From the NCBI RefSeq assembly GCF_025133575.1, contig NZ_CP104011.1:5774965-5838964 (forward strand): a stretch of 64,000 bases of DNA. The letters run 5' to 3'. The stretch's first letter is position 1, and every line of letters starts with the position of its first letter. This DNA comes from Pseudomonas sp. GCEP-101 (GTDB lineage: Bacteria; Pseudomonadota; Gammaproteobacteria; Pseudomonadales; Pseudomonadaceae). Made by a program: the position numbers and the translations under genes. Shown one piece after another: positions 1 to 8,614 of the stretch. Under the pieces are notes generated by a model. It worked only from the letters and a program-made list of their open reading frames with translations, made no database searches and was not told the origin of the DNA.

Positions 1-31
1 CCTCGGCACCATCATCAAGAGCAAACGGTGA
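1..31 (+). CDS. ccoO: C-terminal end of CcoO, cbb3 oxidase subunit II (partial)
   Basis: Only the last nine codons and a TGA are inside the window; the frame reads LGTIIKSKR. Identity is inferred from position, because the fragment ends just before ccoQ and ccoP and the conserved operon order is ccoN-ccoO-ccoQ-ccoP. The fragment is too short to identify alone. Confidence 0.7.
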   Translation, partial: LGTIIKSKR

Positions 32-36
32 CAGTG

Positions 37-228
37 ATGGATATCGGGACCATTCGTGGTATCGGCACGGTAGTAGTGATGGTCGCCTTCGTTGGCGTCC
101 TGCTCTGGGCCTATGGCGGCAAACGCAAGGAGCGCTTCGACGAAGACGCCCTGCTGCCCTTCGCGGATGACCCGGTCGCCAAAAAGCACGTCGAGCAAGA
201 GCAAGCTTCTAGGAGCAACAAAGAATGA
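37..228 (+). CDS. ccoQ: CcoQ, cbb3-type cytochrome c oxidase small subunit
   Basis: A 63-residue protein with one N-terminal transmembrane helix (about residues 7-26) and a short charged cytoplasmic tail, the usual CcoQ layout. In this family CcoQ is a non-catalytic subunit that stabilises the ccoN/O/P complex in the inner membrane. The ATG at 37 is preferred over an in-frame GTG at 28, which lies inside the ccoO stop region. It sits between ccoO and ccoP, and its TGA overlaps the ccoP ATG (ATGA), so translation is probably coupled. Confidence 0.9.
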   Translation: MDIGTIRGIGTVVVMVAFVGVLLWAYGGKRKERFDEDALLPFADDPVAKKHVEQEQASRSNKE

Positions 229-1190
229 CAACCTTCTGGAGTCTGTACGTCACCGTACTTACCCTGGGCACCATCTTCGCCCTGGCGTGGCTGCTGTTCG
301 CCACCCGTCGCGGTCAGCGCAACGAAGCCACCGATGAAACCGTCGGCCATGCCTTCGATGGCATCGAGGAGTACGACAACCCGCTGCCCAAGTGGTGGTT
401 CATGCTGTTCGTAGCCACCTTCATCTTCGCCCTCGCCTACCTCGCCCTGTACCCGGGCCTGGGCAACTGGAAGGGCCTGCTGCCGGGCTACCAGGACAAG
501 GCCGAATTCGCCAACGGCGAAAAAGGCTGGACTGGTGTGCACCAGTGGGAAAAGGAAATGGCCAAGGCCGATGAGAAATACGGCCCGCTGTACGCCAAGT
601 TCGGCGCCATGCCGATCGAAGACGTGGCCAAGGACGAGCAGGCCCTGAAAATGGGTAACCGCCTGTTCGCGTCCAACTGCTCCGTCTGCCACGGCTCCGA
701 CGCCAAGGGTGCCCACGGCTTCCCGAACCTGACCGACGAAGACTGGCGCTGGGGCGGCGAGCCGAAAGACATCATCGCCACCATCGAAGGCGGCCGCCAC
801 GCGGCCATGCCGGCCTGGGGCGAAGTCATCGGCGACCAGGGCGTTCACGACGTGGCTGCCTTCGTCACCACCAAGCTGGACGGCCGCAAGCTGCCCGAAG
901 GCGTGACTGACGAACAGGTCGCCAACGGCCAGAAGATCTTCTCCACCAACTGCGTGGCTTGCCATGGCCCCGAAGGCAAAGGGACCGCCGCCATGGGCGC
1001 GCCGAACCTGACCCACCCGGCCGCGTTCATCTACGGCTCGAGCTTCGCTCAGCTGCAGCAGACCATCCGCTACGGCCGTCAGGGCCAGATGCCGGCTCAG
1101 CTGGAACGTCTGGGCAAAGACCAGGTGCACCTGCTCGCTGCCTACGTATACAGCCTGTCCCACGGCGAAGGTGCGAAGAGCGCGGAATAA
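225..1190 (+). CDS. ccoP: CcoP, di-heme cytochrome c subunit of cbb3 oxidase
   Basis: A 321-residue membrane-anchored di-heme c subunit that passes electrons to the ccoN catalytic subunit of the high-affinity terminal oxidase. Two N-terminal transmembrane helices (about residues 5-26 and 57-77) precede a periplasmic part with two CxxCH heme sites, C152/C155/H156 and C243/C246/H247. Each is followed by a methionine-containing segment that could supply the axial ligand. Length and the two-cytochrome layout fit the family. The gene overlaps ccoQ by four bases and is followed by a strong hairpin. Whether this is the aerobic (cco1) or Anr-induced (cco2) copy cannot be told because the promoter lies outside the window. 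Confidence 0.97.
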   Translation: MTTFWSLYVTVLTLGTIFALAWLLFATRRGQRNEATDETVGHAFDGIEEYDNPLPKWWFMLFVATFIFALAYLALYPGLGNWKGLLPGYQDKAEFANGEKGWTGVHQWEKEMAKADEKYGPLYAKFGAMPIEDVAKDEQALKMGNRLFASNCSVCHGSDAKGAHGFPNLTDEDWRWGGEPKDIIATIEGGRHAAMPAWGEVIGDQGVHDVAAFVTTKLDGRKLPEGVTDEQVANGQKIFSTNCVACHGPEGKGTAAMGAPNLTHPAAFIYGSSFAQLQQTIRYGRQGQMPAQLERLGKDQVHLLAAYVYSLSHGEGAKSAE

Positions 1191-1223
1191 TCCTTCACGC
1201 TCCTACACCAACAGCAACACCCA

Positions 1224-1260
1224 GCGGCGCCGGTTTCTACACCGGCGCCGCTCTATTTCT
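1224..1260 (+). terminator. Rho-independent terminator after ccoP
   Basis: A perfect 11-bp stem (1224-1234 with 1241-1251) closes a 6-base loop and is followed by a T-rich run. It separates the structural cco operon from the ccoGHIS maturation genes. Confidence 0.8.
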
Positions 1261-1287
1261 GGGTCCATAATTCCTTGCGCGACCAAC

Positions 1288-1305
1288 TGTCGCACCGTTG
1301 CAACA
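1288..1305. promoter_or_regulatory. Imperfect inverted repeat TGTCGCA-N3-TTGCAACA upstream of ccoG
   Basis: The left arm TGTCGCA and the reverse complement of the right arm (TGTTGCA) match at six of seven positions. Nearly the same string occurs at 8399-8417 upstream of anr with a 4-base spacer. No Anr box (TTGAT-N4-ATCAA) was seen before ccoG. A redox two-component regulator of the RoxR/RegA type is one possible binder, but that is inference only. Confidence 0.4.
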
Positions 1306-1401
1306 CTGGCCACGCCGTATCATTGTTAGGCGTGCAAGCATATTTCTGACCCTCTCGGCATGTATCGACAGGGCGCCCTCCCGCTGCCGTGGAATGCACT
1401 G

Positions 1402-2817
1402 ATGAGCAAACAGATTCCGGTCCAGGACGTCACTCCGCCCACCAAGGGCAAGGGTGAAAGCGTCGACCTTTATGCCTCCCGGGAAAAGATCTACACCCGA
1501 GCCTTCACCGGTTTCTTCAGAAACCTCCGAATGGTCGGAGGCGCCCTCCTCTTCCTCCTCTACTTCGGCACCGTCTGGCTGACCTGGAACGGTCGCCAGG
1601 CGGTCCTCTGGGACCTGCCCGAGCGCAAGTTCTACATCTTTGGCGCCACCTTCTGGCCGCAGGACTTCATCCTCCTCTCGGGCCTGCTGATCGTCTGCGC
1701 CTTCGGCCTGTTCTTCATCACGGTATTCGCCGGCCGTGTCTGGTGCGGCTACACCTGCCCGCAAAGCGTCTGGACGTGGATCTTCATGTGGTGCGAGAAA
1801 GTCACCGAAGGTGACCGCAACCAGCGCATGAAGCTCGACAAGGCGCCCATGAGCGGCAACAAGCTCCTGCGCAAGATCGCCAAGCACAGCCTGTGGCTGT
1901 TGATCGGCCTGGTCACCGGCCTGACCTTCGTCGGCTACTTCGCGCCCATCCGCGACCTGCTCAGCGACCTCGTCACCGGCCAGGCCGACGGCTGGGCCTA
2001 CTTCTGGGTCGGCTTCTTCACCCTCGCCACCTACGGCAACGCCGGCTGGCTGCGCGAGCAGGTGTGCATCTACATGTGCCCCTACGCACGCTTCCAGAGC
2101 GTGATGTTCGACAAGGACACCCTGATCGTCTCCTACGACCCGCGCCGCGGCGAGAAGCGCGGCCCGCGCAAGAAGTCGCTGGACTACAAGGCCCAGGGCC
2201 TGGGCGACTGCATCGACTGCACTATGTGCGTACAGGTCTGCCCGACCGGCATCGACATCCGCGACGGCCTGCAGATCGAGTGCATCGGCTGCGCCGCCTG
2301 CATCGACGCCTGCGACAGCATCATGGACAAGATGAACTACCCGCGCGGCCTGATCAGCTACACCACCGAACACAACCTGTCCGGGCAGAAGACTCATCTG
2401 GTGCGCCCGCGCCTGATCGGCTACGCCATCGCGCTGTGCATCATGATCGGCCTGCTGATCACCGCCGTGGTCATCCGCCCGCTGGTGGGCTTCGACGTCA
2501 GCAAGGACCGCGTGCTCTACCGCGAAAACGCCGAAGGACGCATCGAGAACGTGTACAGCCTGAAGATCATGAACAAGGATCAGAAGGACCACACCTACGT
2601 GCTCGGCGCCAAGGGCATGGACGGACTGATCCTGGAAGGCAAGAAGGAAATCTCGGTCGCCGCCGGCGACATCGTCAGCATGCCGGTGGAACTGTCCATC
2701 GATCCGGAGAAACTGCCCTCCACCACCAACGAAATCAGCTTCACCCTCCAGTCGGTGGACGACCCGTCGATCAGCAAGGAATCCACCAGCCGCTTCATCG
2801 GCCCGCGCGTTCGTTGA
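1402..2817 (+). CDS. ccoG: CcoG (RdxA/FixG), polyferredoxin-like cbb3 maturation protein
   Basis: A 471-residue inner-membrane iron-sulfur protein. In cbb3 assembly CcoG takes part in reducing copper for the ccoN active site. The sequence shows several transmembrane segments (about residues 40-60, 84-110, 160-185, 335-360), the CGYTCP and CIYMCP motifs in the membrane part, and a di-cluster ferredoxin domain with Cys 270/273/276/280 and 294/297/300/304. An Ig-like C-terminal domain follows, as in FixG. The ATG at 1402 (MSKQIPV...) is chosen over an in-frame ATG at 1360, which lacks family similarity. It opens the ccoGHIS operon, with about 130 bases to ccoH. Confidence 0.95.
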   Translation: MSKQIPVQDVTPPTKGKGESVDLYASREKIYTRAFTGFFRNLRMVGGALLFLLYFGTVWLTWNGRQAVLWDLPERKFYIFGATFWPQDFILLSGLLIVCAFGLFFITVFAGRVWCGYTCPQSVWTWIFMWCEKVTEGDRNQRMKLDKAPMSGNKLLRKIAKHSLWLLIGLVTGLTFVGYFAPIRDLLSDLVTGQADGWAYFWVGFFTLATYGNAGWLREQVCIYMCPYARFQSVMFDKDTLIVSYDPRRGEKRGPRKKSLDYKAQGLGDCIDCTMCVQVCPTGIDIRDGLQIECIGCAACIDACDSIMDKMNYPRGLISYTTEHNLSGQKTHLVRPRLIGYAIALCIMIGLLITAVVIRPLVGFDVSKDRVLYRENAEGRIENVYSLKIMNKDQKDHTYVLGAKGMDGLILEGKKEISVAAGDIVSMPVELSIDPEKLPSTTNEISFTLQSVDDPSISKESTSRFIGPRVR

Positions 2818-2946
2818 ACCGCTGCTGAACGAATTGGCACCCCATGTTGCGCATGGGGTGCCAGTGCCGAGCGAAGCACGTAGAATTTGCCCGCCCCTTC
2901 ACCGGGCAGCCCGCCTGGCGCGGCGCTGCCAGCGAGAGTAACGACA

Positions 2947-3492
2947 ATGCAATCGGCCCTGAAAACGCCCGTGCAACCCTGGTACAAGCACCTCTGGCCG
3001 TGGATCATCATCGCCATGCTGGCCACCTCGGTTGCCCTGAGCCTGACGATGGTCAACATCGCCGTGAACAACCAGGACTCCCTGGTCAGCGACAACTATT
3101 ACGAAGCCGGCAAGGGCATCAACCGCTCTCTGGACCGCGAGCACCTGGCCCAGCAGCTGAAGATGCAGGCGAAGATCAGTTTCGACGAACTGACCGGCGA
3201 AGTGGACCTGCGCCTGACCGGCGACAGCCGCCCGGCCACGCTGACCCTGAACCTGCTCTCCCCTACCCTGGAGTCCCAGGACAAGCACCTGGAAATGCGC
3301 GCCAGCCCCGCCGAGCCCGGCCGCTACACCGCCAGCCTGGATGCCGCCGTGAAAGGCCGCCGCTTCGTCGAACTGCTCGGCGAGGAGAACGGCAAGACCT
3401 GGCGTCTGTTCGAGGAAGAGAAAGTCGCCCCCGGCGGCGCCTTCGTCCTCGGCGACGAGCCCCTTAACGGAGACGAAGCCGAGCGCCCATGA
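2947..3492 (+). CDS. ccoH: CcoH (FixH), cbb3 oxidase assembly protein
   Basis: A 181-residue single-pass membrane protein with a helix near residues 18-38 and a periplasmic beta-rich FixH domain. In cbb3 biogenesis CcoH binds ccoP and aids late assembly. The ATG at 2947 follows a weak GAGAG site. Its stop overlaps the ccoI start (ATGA at 3489), consistent with coupled translation of the maturation genes. Confidence 0.93.
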   Translation: MQSALKTPVQPWYKHLWPWIIIAMLATSVALSLTMVNIAVNNQDSLVSDNYYEAGKGINRSLDREHLAQQLKMQAKISFDELTGEVDLRLTGDSRPATLTLNLLSPTLESQDKHLEMRASPAEPGRYTASLDAAVKGRRFVELLGEENGKTWRLFEEEKVAPGGAFVLGDEPLNGDEAERP

Positions 3493-5966
3493 GCGCCCCG
3501 CTGCTCTGTTACCACTGCGCGCTGCCGGTTCCTCCCGGCAGCCGATTCACCGCACAGGTTCTGGGCGAAGCCCGCGAATTCTGCTGCCCGGGCTGCCAGG
3601 CCGTGGCCGAGGCCATCGTCGCCGGCGGCCTGGAAGGCTATTACCGCCACCGCACCGAAGCCGCGCCCAATCCGGATGCCCTGCCCGAGCAACTGGCTGA
3701 CGAGCTGAAGCTGTTCGACCGGCCCGACGTCCAGCAACCCTTCGTCCAGCACCAGGGCGACCTGGCCGAGACCACCCTGATCATGGAAGGCATCAGCTGC
3801 GCCGCCTGCGGCTGGCTGATCGAGAAACACCTCAAGGGCCTTCCCGCCATCGCCGAAGCCGGCCTCAACCTGTCCAACCACCGCCTGCACGTGCGCTGGT
3901 CCGACAGCGAACTGCCCCTGAGCGAACTGCTCGCGGAACTGCGCAGGATCGGCTACGCCGCCCACCCGTTCCAGCCCGACCGCGCCGCCGAGCAACTGCA
4001 CCAGGAAAACCGCAAATCCCTGCGCCAGCTGGGCGTTGCAGGCCTGCTGTGGTTCCAGGCGATGATGGCGACCATGGCCACCTGGCCGGAATTCAATATC
4101 GACCTGAGCCCCGAGCTGCACGAGATCCTGCGCTGGGTGGCGATGTTCCTCACCACGCCCATCGTCTTCTATTCCTGCCAGCCGTTCTTCCGTGGCGCCG
4201 TGCGCGACCTGCGCACACGCCACCTGACCATGGACGTGTCGGTGTCCCTGGCCATCGGCGGCGCCTACCTGGCCGGCATCTGGACGGCCGTCACCGGCCA
4301 TGGCGACCTGTACTTCGACGCCGTCGGCATGTTCGCCCTGTTCCTCCTCGCCGGCCGCTACCTCGAACGCCGCGCCCGCGAACGCACCGCTGCGGCCACC
4401 GCACAACTGGTCAACCTGCTGCCAGCCTCCTGCCTGCGGCTGGACGACAGCGGCCAGAGCAGCCGTGTGCTGCTCAGCGAACTGAGCGTTGGCGACCGCG
4501 TGCTGGTACAGCCCGGCGCGGTGATTCCCGCCGACGGCCTGATCCTCGACGGCCAGTCCAGCGTCGACGAATCCCTGTTGACCGGCGAATACCTGCCGCA
4601 GCCGCGCCAGAGCGGCGACAGCGTCACTGGCGGCACCCTCAACGTCGAGGGCCCGCTGACCGTGCAGGTCAAGGCGCTGGGCGGCGACAGCCGGCTGTCC
4701 GCCATCGTCCGCCTGCTGGAACGCGCGCAGTCGGACAAACCCCGCCTCGCCGAGCTCGCCGACAAAGCGGCGCAATGGTTCCTCATCGCCCTGCTGGTGC
4801 TCGCCGCCGTGGTCGGCCTGTTCTGGTGGCAGCACGACGCCTCCCGCGCTTTCTGGGTCGTCCTGGCGATGCTGGTGGCGACCTGCCCCTGCGCGCTGTC
4901 GCTGGCCACCCCAACCGCGCTGACCGCCGCCACCGGCAGCCTGCACAAGCTCGGCCTGCTGGTGACGCGCGGCCACGTGCTGGAAGGCCTGAACCACATC
5001 GACACGGTCATCTTCGACAAGACCGGCACCCTCACCGAAGGCCGCCTGACCCTGCGCGCCGTGCGGCCGCTGGGCGCCCTGGACAGCGATAGCTGCCTGG
5101 CGCTCGCCGCCGCGCTGGAGAACCGCTCCGAACACCCCATCGCCCGCGCCTTCGGCCGTGCGCCGCAGGCCGCCGAGAACGTCGAAAGCCACCCCGGCCT
5201 GGGCCTGGAAGGCCTGGTCGGCGACCGCCGGCTGCGCATCGGCGAACCGTCCTTCGTCTGCGCCTTAAGCGGCAGCGCCGCGCCGGAGCATCCCCAGGAA
5301 CCCGGCCAGTGGCTGCTGCTGGGCGACGAGCGCAGCGCCCTCGCCTGGCTGGTGCTGGACGACCGCATCCGCGAAGACGCCGCCGACCTCCTCGACGCCT
5401 GCCGCGCCCGTGGGTGGCGCACACTGCTGCTGTCCGGCGACAGCTCGCCCATGGTCGGGCGTGTCGCCGCCGAGCTGGGTATCGACGACTGTCGTGGCGG
5501 CCTGCGCCCCGACGACAAGCTGGAAGTCCTGCGCCAGCTGCACCAGCAAGGCCACCGCGTGCTGATGCTGGGCGACGGCGTGAACGACGTACCGGTGCTG
5601 GCTGCCGCCGACATCAGCGTCGCCATGGGCTCGGCCACCGACCTGGCCAAGACCAGCGCCGATGCGGTGCTGTTATCCAACCGCCTGGAGAGCGTGGTGC
5701 AGGCCTTCACCCTGGCCCGCCGCACGCGCCGGGTGATCATCGAGAACCTGCTTTGGGCAGGGCTGTACAATGGCCTCATGTTGCCTTTCGCCGCCCTCGG
5801 CTGGATCACGCCCGTCTGGGCGGCGGTGGGCATGTCGATCAGCTCGCTGACCGTGGTGCTCAACGCCCTGCGCCTGACCTGGCTGCCCAGGGGCGTGGGC
5901 GCCCCGCCAGCGACCACCGCCCTGCCGGCCGCGCCCCACGCGGCGCAGGCGCTGCCACGGAGTTGA
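3489..5966 (+). CDS. ccoI: CcoI (FixI/CopA2), heavy-metal P1B-type ATPase for cbb3 copper supply
   Basis: An 825-residue copper-exporting P-type ATPase that supplies copper for the CuB centre of cbb3 oxidase. In order: an N-terminal Cys-rich segment (CYHC, CCPGC), an HMA domain with the CAAC metal site, the A-domain TGE motif, the CPC transport motif (C466/C468), the phosphorylated DKTGT (D510), the HP motif of the nucleotide-binding domain, and GDGVND. All catalytic residues are present. The extended Cys-rich N terminus is typical of FixI rather than CopA. It is coupled to ccoH by ATGA and one base separates its stop from ccoS. Confidence 0.96.
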   Translation: MSAPLLCYHCALPVPPGSRFTAQVLGEAREFCCPGCQAVAEAIVAGGLEGYYRHRTEAAPNPDALPEQLADELKLFDRPDVQQPFVQHQGDLAETTLIMEGISCAACGWLIEKHLKGLPAIAEAGLNLSNHRLHVRWSDSELPLSELLAELRRIGYAAHPFQPDRAAEQLHQENRKSLRQLGVAGLLWFQAMMATMATWPEFNIDLSPELHEILRWVAMFLTTPIVFYSCQPFFRGAVRDLRTRHLTMDVSVSLAIGGAYLAGIWTAVTGHGDLYFDAVGMFALFLLAGRYLERRARERTAAATAQLVNLLPASCLRLDDSGQSSRVLLSELSVGDRVLVQPGAVIPADGLILDGQSSVDESLLTGEYLPQPRQSGDSVTGGTLNVEGPLTVQVKALGGDSRLSAIVRLLERAQSDKPRLAELADKAAQWFLIALLVLAAVVGLFWWQHDASRAFWVVLAMLVATCPCALSLATPTALTAATGSLHKLGLLVTRGHVLEGLNHIDTVIFDKTGTLTEGRLTLRAVRPLGALDSDSCLALAAALENRSEHPIARAFGRAPQAAENVESHPGLGLEGLVGDRRLRIGEPSFVCALSGSAAPEHPQEPGQWLLLGDERSALAWLVLDDRIREDAADLLDACRARGWRTLLLSGDSSPMVGRVAAELGIDDCRGGLRPDDKLEVLRQLHQQGHRVLMLGDGVNDVPVLAAADISVAMGSATDLAKTSADAVLLSNRLESVVQAFTLARRTRRVIIENLLWAGLYNGLMLPFAALGWITPVWAAVGMSISSLTVVLNALRLTWLPRGVGAPPATTALPAAPHAAQALPRS

Positions 5967-5967
5967 A

Positions 5968-6192
5968 ATGCCTGCTCTCTACATCATGATCCCGGTTGCC
6001 GTGGTGATCGTCGGCATCTGCATCGCGATCTTCTTCTGGGCGGTGAACAGCGGCCAGTACGACGACATGGACGGCCCGGCCCACAGCATCCTGTTCGACG
6101 ACGAAGATCCCAAGCACCAGGCTGGCATCGATGAAGCCGAAGGCGACGAGACCGCCCGCGCCAGCCAGCCGCAGGACCAGCGCGATGCCTGA
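5968..6192 (+). CDS. ccoS: CcoS (FixS), cbb3 oxidase maturation small membrane protein
   Basis: A 74-residue protein with one N-terminal helix (about residues 4-24) and an acidic cytoplasmic tail including the FDDEDP stretch typical of CcoS. The family is required for insertion of heme b and copper cofactors into ccoN. It starts one base after the ccoI stop, and its last eight bases overlap the next gene, so it belongs to the ccoGHIS transcript. Confidence 0.93.
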   Translation: MPALYIMIPVAVVIVGICIAIFFWAVNSGQYDDMDGPAHSILFDDEDPKHQAGIDEAEGDETARASQPQDQRDA

Positions 6193-6910
6193 ACTGGCGC
6201 CCCTGCTGGCGTCTGCCGTGATCCTCGGCCTGCTCGGCGGGGGCCATTGCCTGGGCATGTGCGGCGGCCTGATGGGCGCGCTGACCATGGCCATCCCGCA
6301 GGAGCAACGCGGGCGCCGCCTGCGCCTGCTGCTGGCCTACAACCTCGGCCGCATCCTCAGCTACGCCTGCGCGGGCCTGCTGCTTGGCCTTGCCGGCTGG
6401 GCCGTGGCGCGTACGCCGTTCGCCTCCGCCTTGCGGGTGATCGCCGGCCTGCTGCTGATCGCCATGGGCCTCTACCTGGCCGGCTGGTGGAGCGGCCTGA
6501 CCCGCATCGAAGCGCTCGGGCGCGGCCTGTGGAAGCACATCCAGCCCTTCGCCAGCCGCCTGCTGCCGGTGGCCACGCTGCCGCGCGCGCTGCTGCTGGG
6601 CGCGCTCTGGGGCTGGCTGCCCTGCGGCCTCGTCTACAGCACCCTGCTCTGGGCCACCAGCCAAGGCTCCGCGCTGGACAGCGCCCTGCTGATGCTCGCC
6701 TTCGGCCTCGGCACCTGGCCCGTGCTGCTGGCCACCGGTCTGGCCGCCGAGCGCATCACCGCCCTGCTGCGCAAACGCAGCGTGCGCATGGCGGGCGGCA
6801 TCCTGGTGATCCTCTTCGGCCTGTGGACCCTCCCGGGCCCGCACCAGGCCTGGATCATGGGCCACGAGATGCACGCCAGCGCCGACATTCCCCACCATAA
6901 AGCCGCTTGA
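6185..6910 (+). CDS. Sulfite exporter TauE/SafE-like (DsbD/UreH-type) membrane protein
   Basis: A 241-residue integral membrane protein with about six helices, carrying the GGGHCLGMCGG motif in helix 1 and a related GWLPCGLVYS motif in helix 4. Such paired Cys/Pro helix motifs mark the UreH/DsbD-type family placed within TauE/SafE. The gene is regularly found at the end of ccoGHIS in pseudomonads, which points to a role in metal or thiol handling during cbb3 maturation, but the substrate is unknown. The ATG at 6185 overlaps ccoS by eight bases. Its stop codon lies inside the hemN Anr box. Confidence 0.85.
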   Translation: MPELAPLLASAVILGLLGGGHCLGMCGGLMGALTMAIPQEQRGRRLRLLLAYNLGRILSYACAGLLLGLAGWAVARTPFASALRVIAGLLLIAMGLYLAGWWSGLTRIEALGRGLWKHIQPFASRLLPVATLPRALLLGALWGWLPCGLVYSTLLWATSQGSALDSALLMLAFGLGTWPVLLATGLAAERITALLRKRSVRMAGGILVILFGLWTLPGPHQAWIMGHEMHASADIPHHKAA

Positions 6911-6948
6911 TACAGGTCAACAGGCCACTATCGGACTCTCCCTAGACT
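6907..6948 (+). promoter_or_regulatory. Anr/FNR-dependent promoter of hemN
   Basis: TTGATACAGGTCAA (6907-6920) matches the Anr/FNR consensus TTGAT-N4-ATCAA at nine of ten conserved bases. A TAGACT -10 element lies at 6943-6948. The box centre (6913.5) is 41.5 bases before the start site expected from that -10 (about 6955), the classic class II FNR geometry. Confidence 0.85.
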
Positions 6949-6982
6949 GCGCAGGCAAAGCTCGCCACCGGGGAACATCGGC

Positions 6983-8365
6983 ATGCTCGACAACATTCGC
7001 TGGGACGCAGATCTGATACGCCGATACGATCTGTCCGGCCCGCGCTATACCTCCTATCCCACAGCCGTGCAGTTCCACGAAGGCGTCGGACCCTTCGACC
7101 TGCTGCACGCGCTGCGTGATAGCCAGAAGGCCCAGCGGCCGCTCTCGCTCTACGTGCACGTCCCGTTCTGCGCGAACATCTGCTATTACTGCGCCTGCAA
7201 CAAGGTCATCACCAAGGATCGTGGCCGCAGCGCCCCTTATCTTGCCCGCCTCATCCACGAAATCGAGATCGTCAGCCGCCACCTGGGTCGCGAGCAGCAA
7301 GTCGAGCAGCTGCATTTCGGCGGAGGTACCCCGACCTTCCTGAGCCCCGGCCAATTGCGCGAGCTGATGGCGCAACTGCGCACCCACTTCCATTTCGTCG
7401 AGGGCGACTTCGGCGACTATGGCATCGAAATCGACCCGCGCGAGGCCGACTGGTCCACCATGGGCCTGCTCCGCGAGCTGGGCTTCAACCGCGCCAGCAT
7501 CGGTGTCCAGGACTTCAACCTGGACGTGCAGCAGGCCATCAACCGCCTGCAGAGCCTCGACGAAACCCGCGCCATCATCGACGCGGCGCGCACCCTGCAA
7601 TTCCGCTCGATCAACATCGACCTGATCTACGGCCTGCCCCGGCAGACCCCGGACACCTTTGCCCGCACCGTGGAGCAGGTCATCGCCCTGCAGCCCAACC
7701 GGCTCTCCGTGTTCAACTATGCGCACCTGCCCGATCGCTTCCCGCCGCAGCGCCGGATCAGGGCGGAAGACCTGCCCTCCCCCGCGCAGAAACTGGAAAT
7801 GCTGCAGCGCACCACCGAGCAGTTGGCGGCCGCCGGCTACCGCTACATCGGCATGGACCACTTCGCCCTGCCGGACGACGAACTCGCCATGGCCCAGGAA
7901 GACGGCACCCTACAGCGCAACTTCCAGGGCTATACCACCCATGGGCATTGCGACCTGGTGGGCCTGGGGGTTTCCGCGATCAGCCAGATCGGCGACCTCT
8001 ACTGCCAGAACAGCAACGACATCGCCGATTATCAGAACACCCTCGACCAGGGCCAGCTCGCCACCCGCCGCGGCCTGCACTGCAACAAGGACGACCTGAT
8101 CCGCCGGGCGGTGATCCAGCAACTGATCTGCCACTTCCAGCTGGACTTCGAAGACATCGAAGACCTCTACAACATCGACTTCCGCGGCTACTTCGCGGAC
8201 ATCTGGGACGACCTCGAACGCTTCGCCAGGGACGGGCTGATCACCCTAGGCTCGCGCGGCATTGACGTCAGTGCCGCCGGCCGGCTGCTGGTGCGGTCGC
8301 TGTGCATGCTGTTCGACCGCTACCTGCCGATGCAGAACCTGCAACGCTTCTCGCGGGTCATCTGA
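6983..8365 (+). CDS. hemN: HemN, oxygen-independent coproporphyrinogen III dehydrogenase
   Basis: A 460-residue radical-SAM enzyme that oxidatively decarboxylates coproporphyrinogen III to protoporphyrinogen IX without O2, in the cytoplasm. It shows the cluster motif C63-x3-C67-x2-C70 with a following C72, the GGGTPTF SAM-binding motif, and the C-terminal HemN domain. Length equals the usual bacterial HemN. The preceding Anr-box promoter and the nearby anr and cco genes show that heme supply and high-affinity respiration are linked under low oxygen. Confidence 0.97.
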   Translation: MLDNIRWDADLIRRYDLSGPRYTSYPTAVQFHEGVGPFDLLHALRDSQKAQRPLSLYVHVPFCANICYYCACNKVITKDRGRSAPYLARLIHEIEIVSRHLGREQQVEQLHFGGGTPTFLSPGQLRELMAQLRTHFHFVEGDFGDYGIEIDPREADWSTMGLLRELGFNRASIGVQDFNLDVQQAINRLQSLDETRAIIDAARTLQFRSINIDLIYGLPRQTPDTFARTVEQVIALQPNRLSVFNYAHLPDRFPPQRRIRAEDLPSPAQKLEMLQRTTEQLAAAGYRYIGMDHFALPDDELAMAQEDGTLQRNFQGYTTHGHCDLVGLGVSAISQIGDLYCQNSNDIADYQNTLDQGQLATRRGLHCNKDDLIRRAVIQQLICHFQLDFEDIEDLYNIDFRGYFADIWDDLERFARDGLITLGSRGIDVSAAGRLLVRSLCMLFDRYLPMQNLQRFSRVI

Positions 8366-8398
8366 CCCGCTTGCCGCGACAGACGGCACAGGGCCAAC

Positions 8399-8417
8399 TG
8401 TCGCACCCATTGCAACA
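8399..8417. promoter_or_regulatory. Imperfect inverted repeat TGTCGCA-N4-TTGCAACA upstream of anr
   Basis: The same arms as at 1288-1305 upstream of ccoG, here with a 4-base spacer, and flanked by a shared CCAAC on the left. It lies about 200 bases before the anr ATG. The remaining sequence from 8418 to 8614 shows no Anr box and no convincing small gene. Confidence 0.4.
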
Positions 8418-8614
8418 GGATATGTCGGTAAATTCTCATCCCTGAAACGGCCCTGAACCGGCCCTCTTCAGACGCACTTCGCCTCCCTCGACAAGCCTCG
8501 ATATCTGCCCGCACAGCCGTCCAAGGGCCGATTCAGAGAGGTCGCCAACTGGCGCCATGGCCGCCGTCTGCGGTACCCTTGGTTTTTGTGTGCCATCCCA
8601 TTCAAGGAACACTC

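Noticed and set aside
1283..1305. Possible sigma54 promoter before ccoG
   Set aside because: The TTGCA part fits -12, but the GG of the -24 element is absent at the required spacing, also in the copy before anr.
8366..8614. Small gene between hemN and anr
   Set aside because: Short frames exist on both strands, but none has a convincing ribosome-binding site or recognisable sequence, so none is called.
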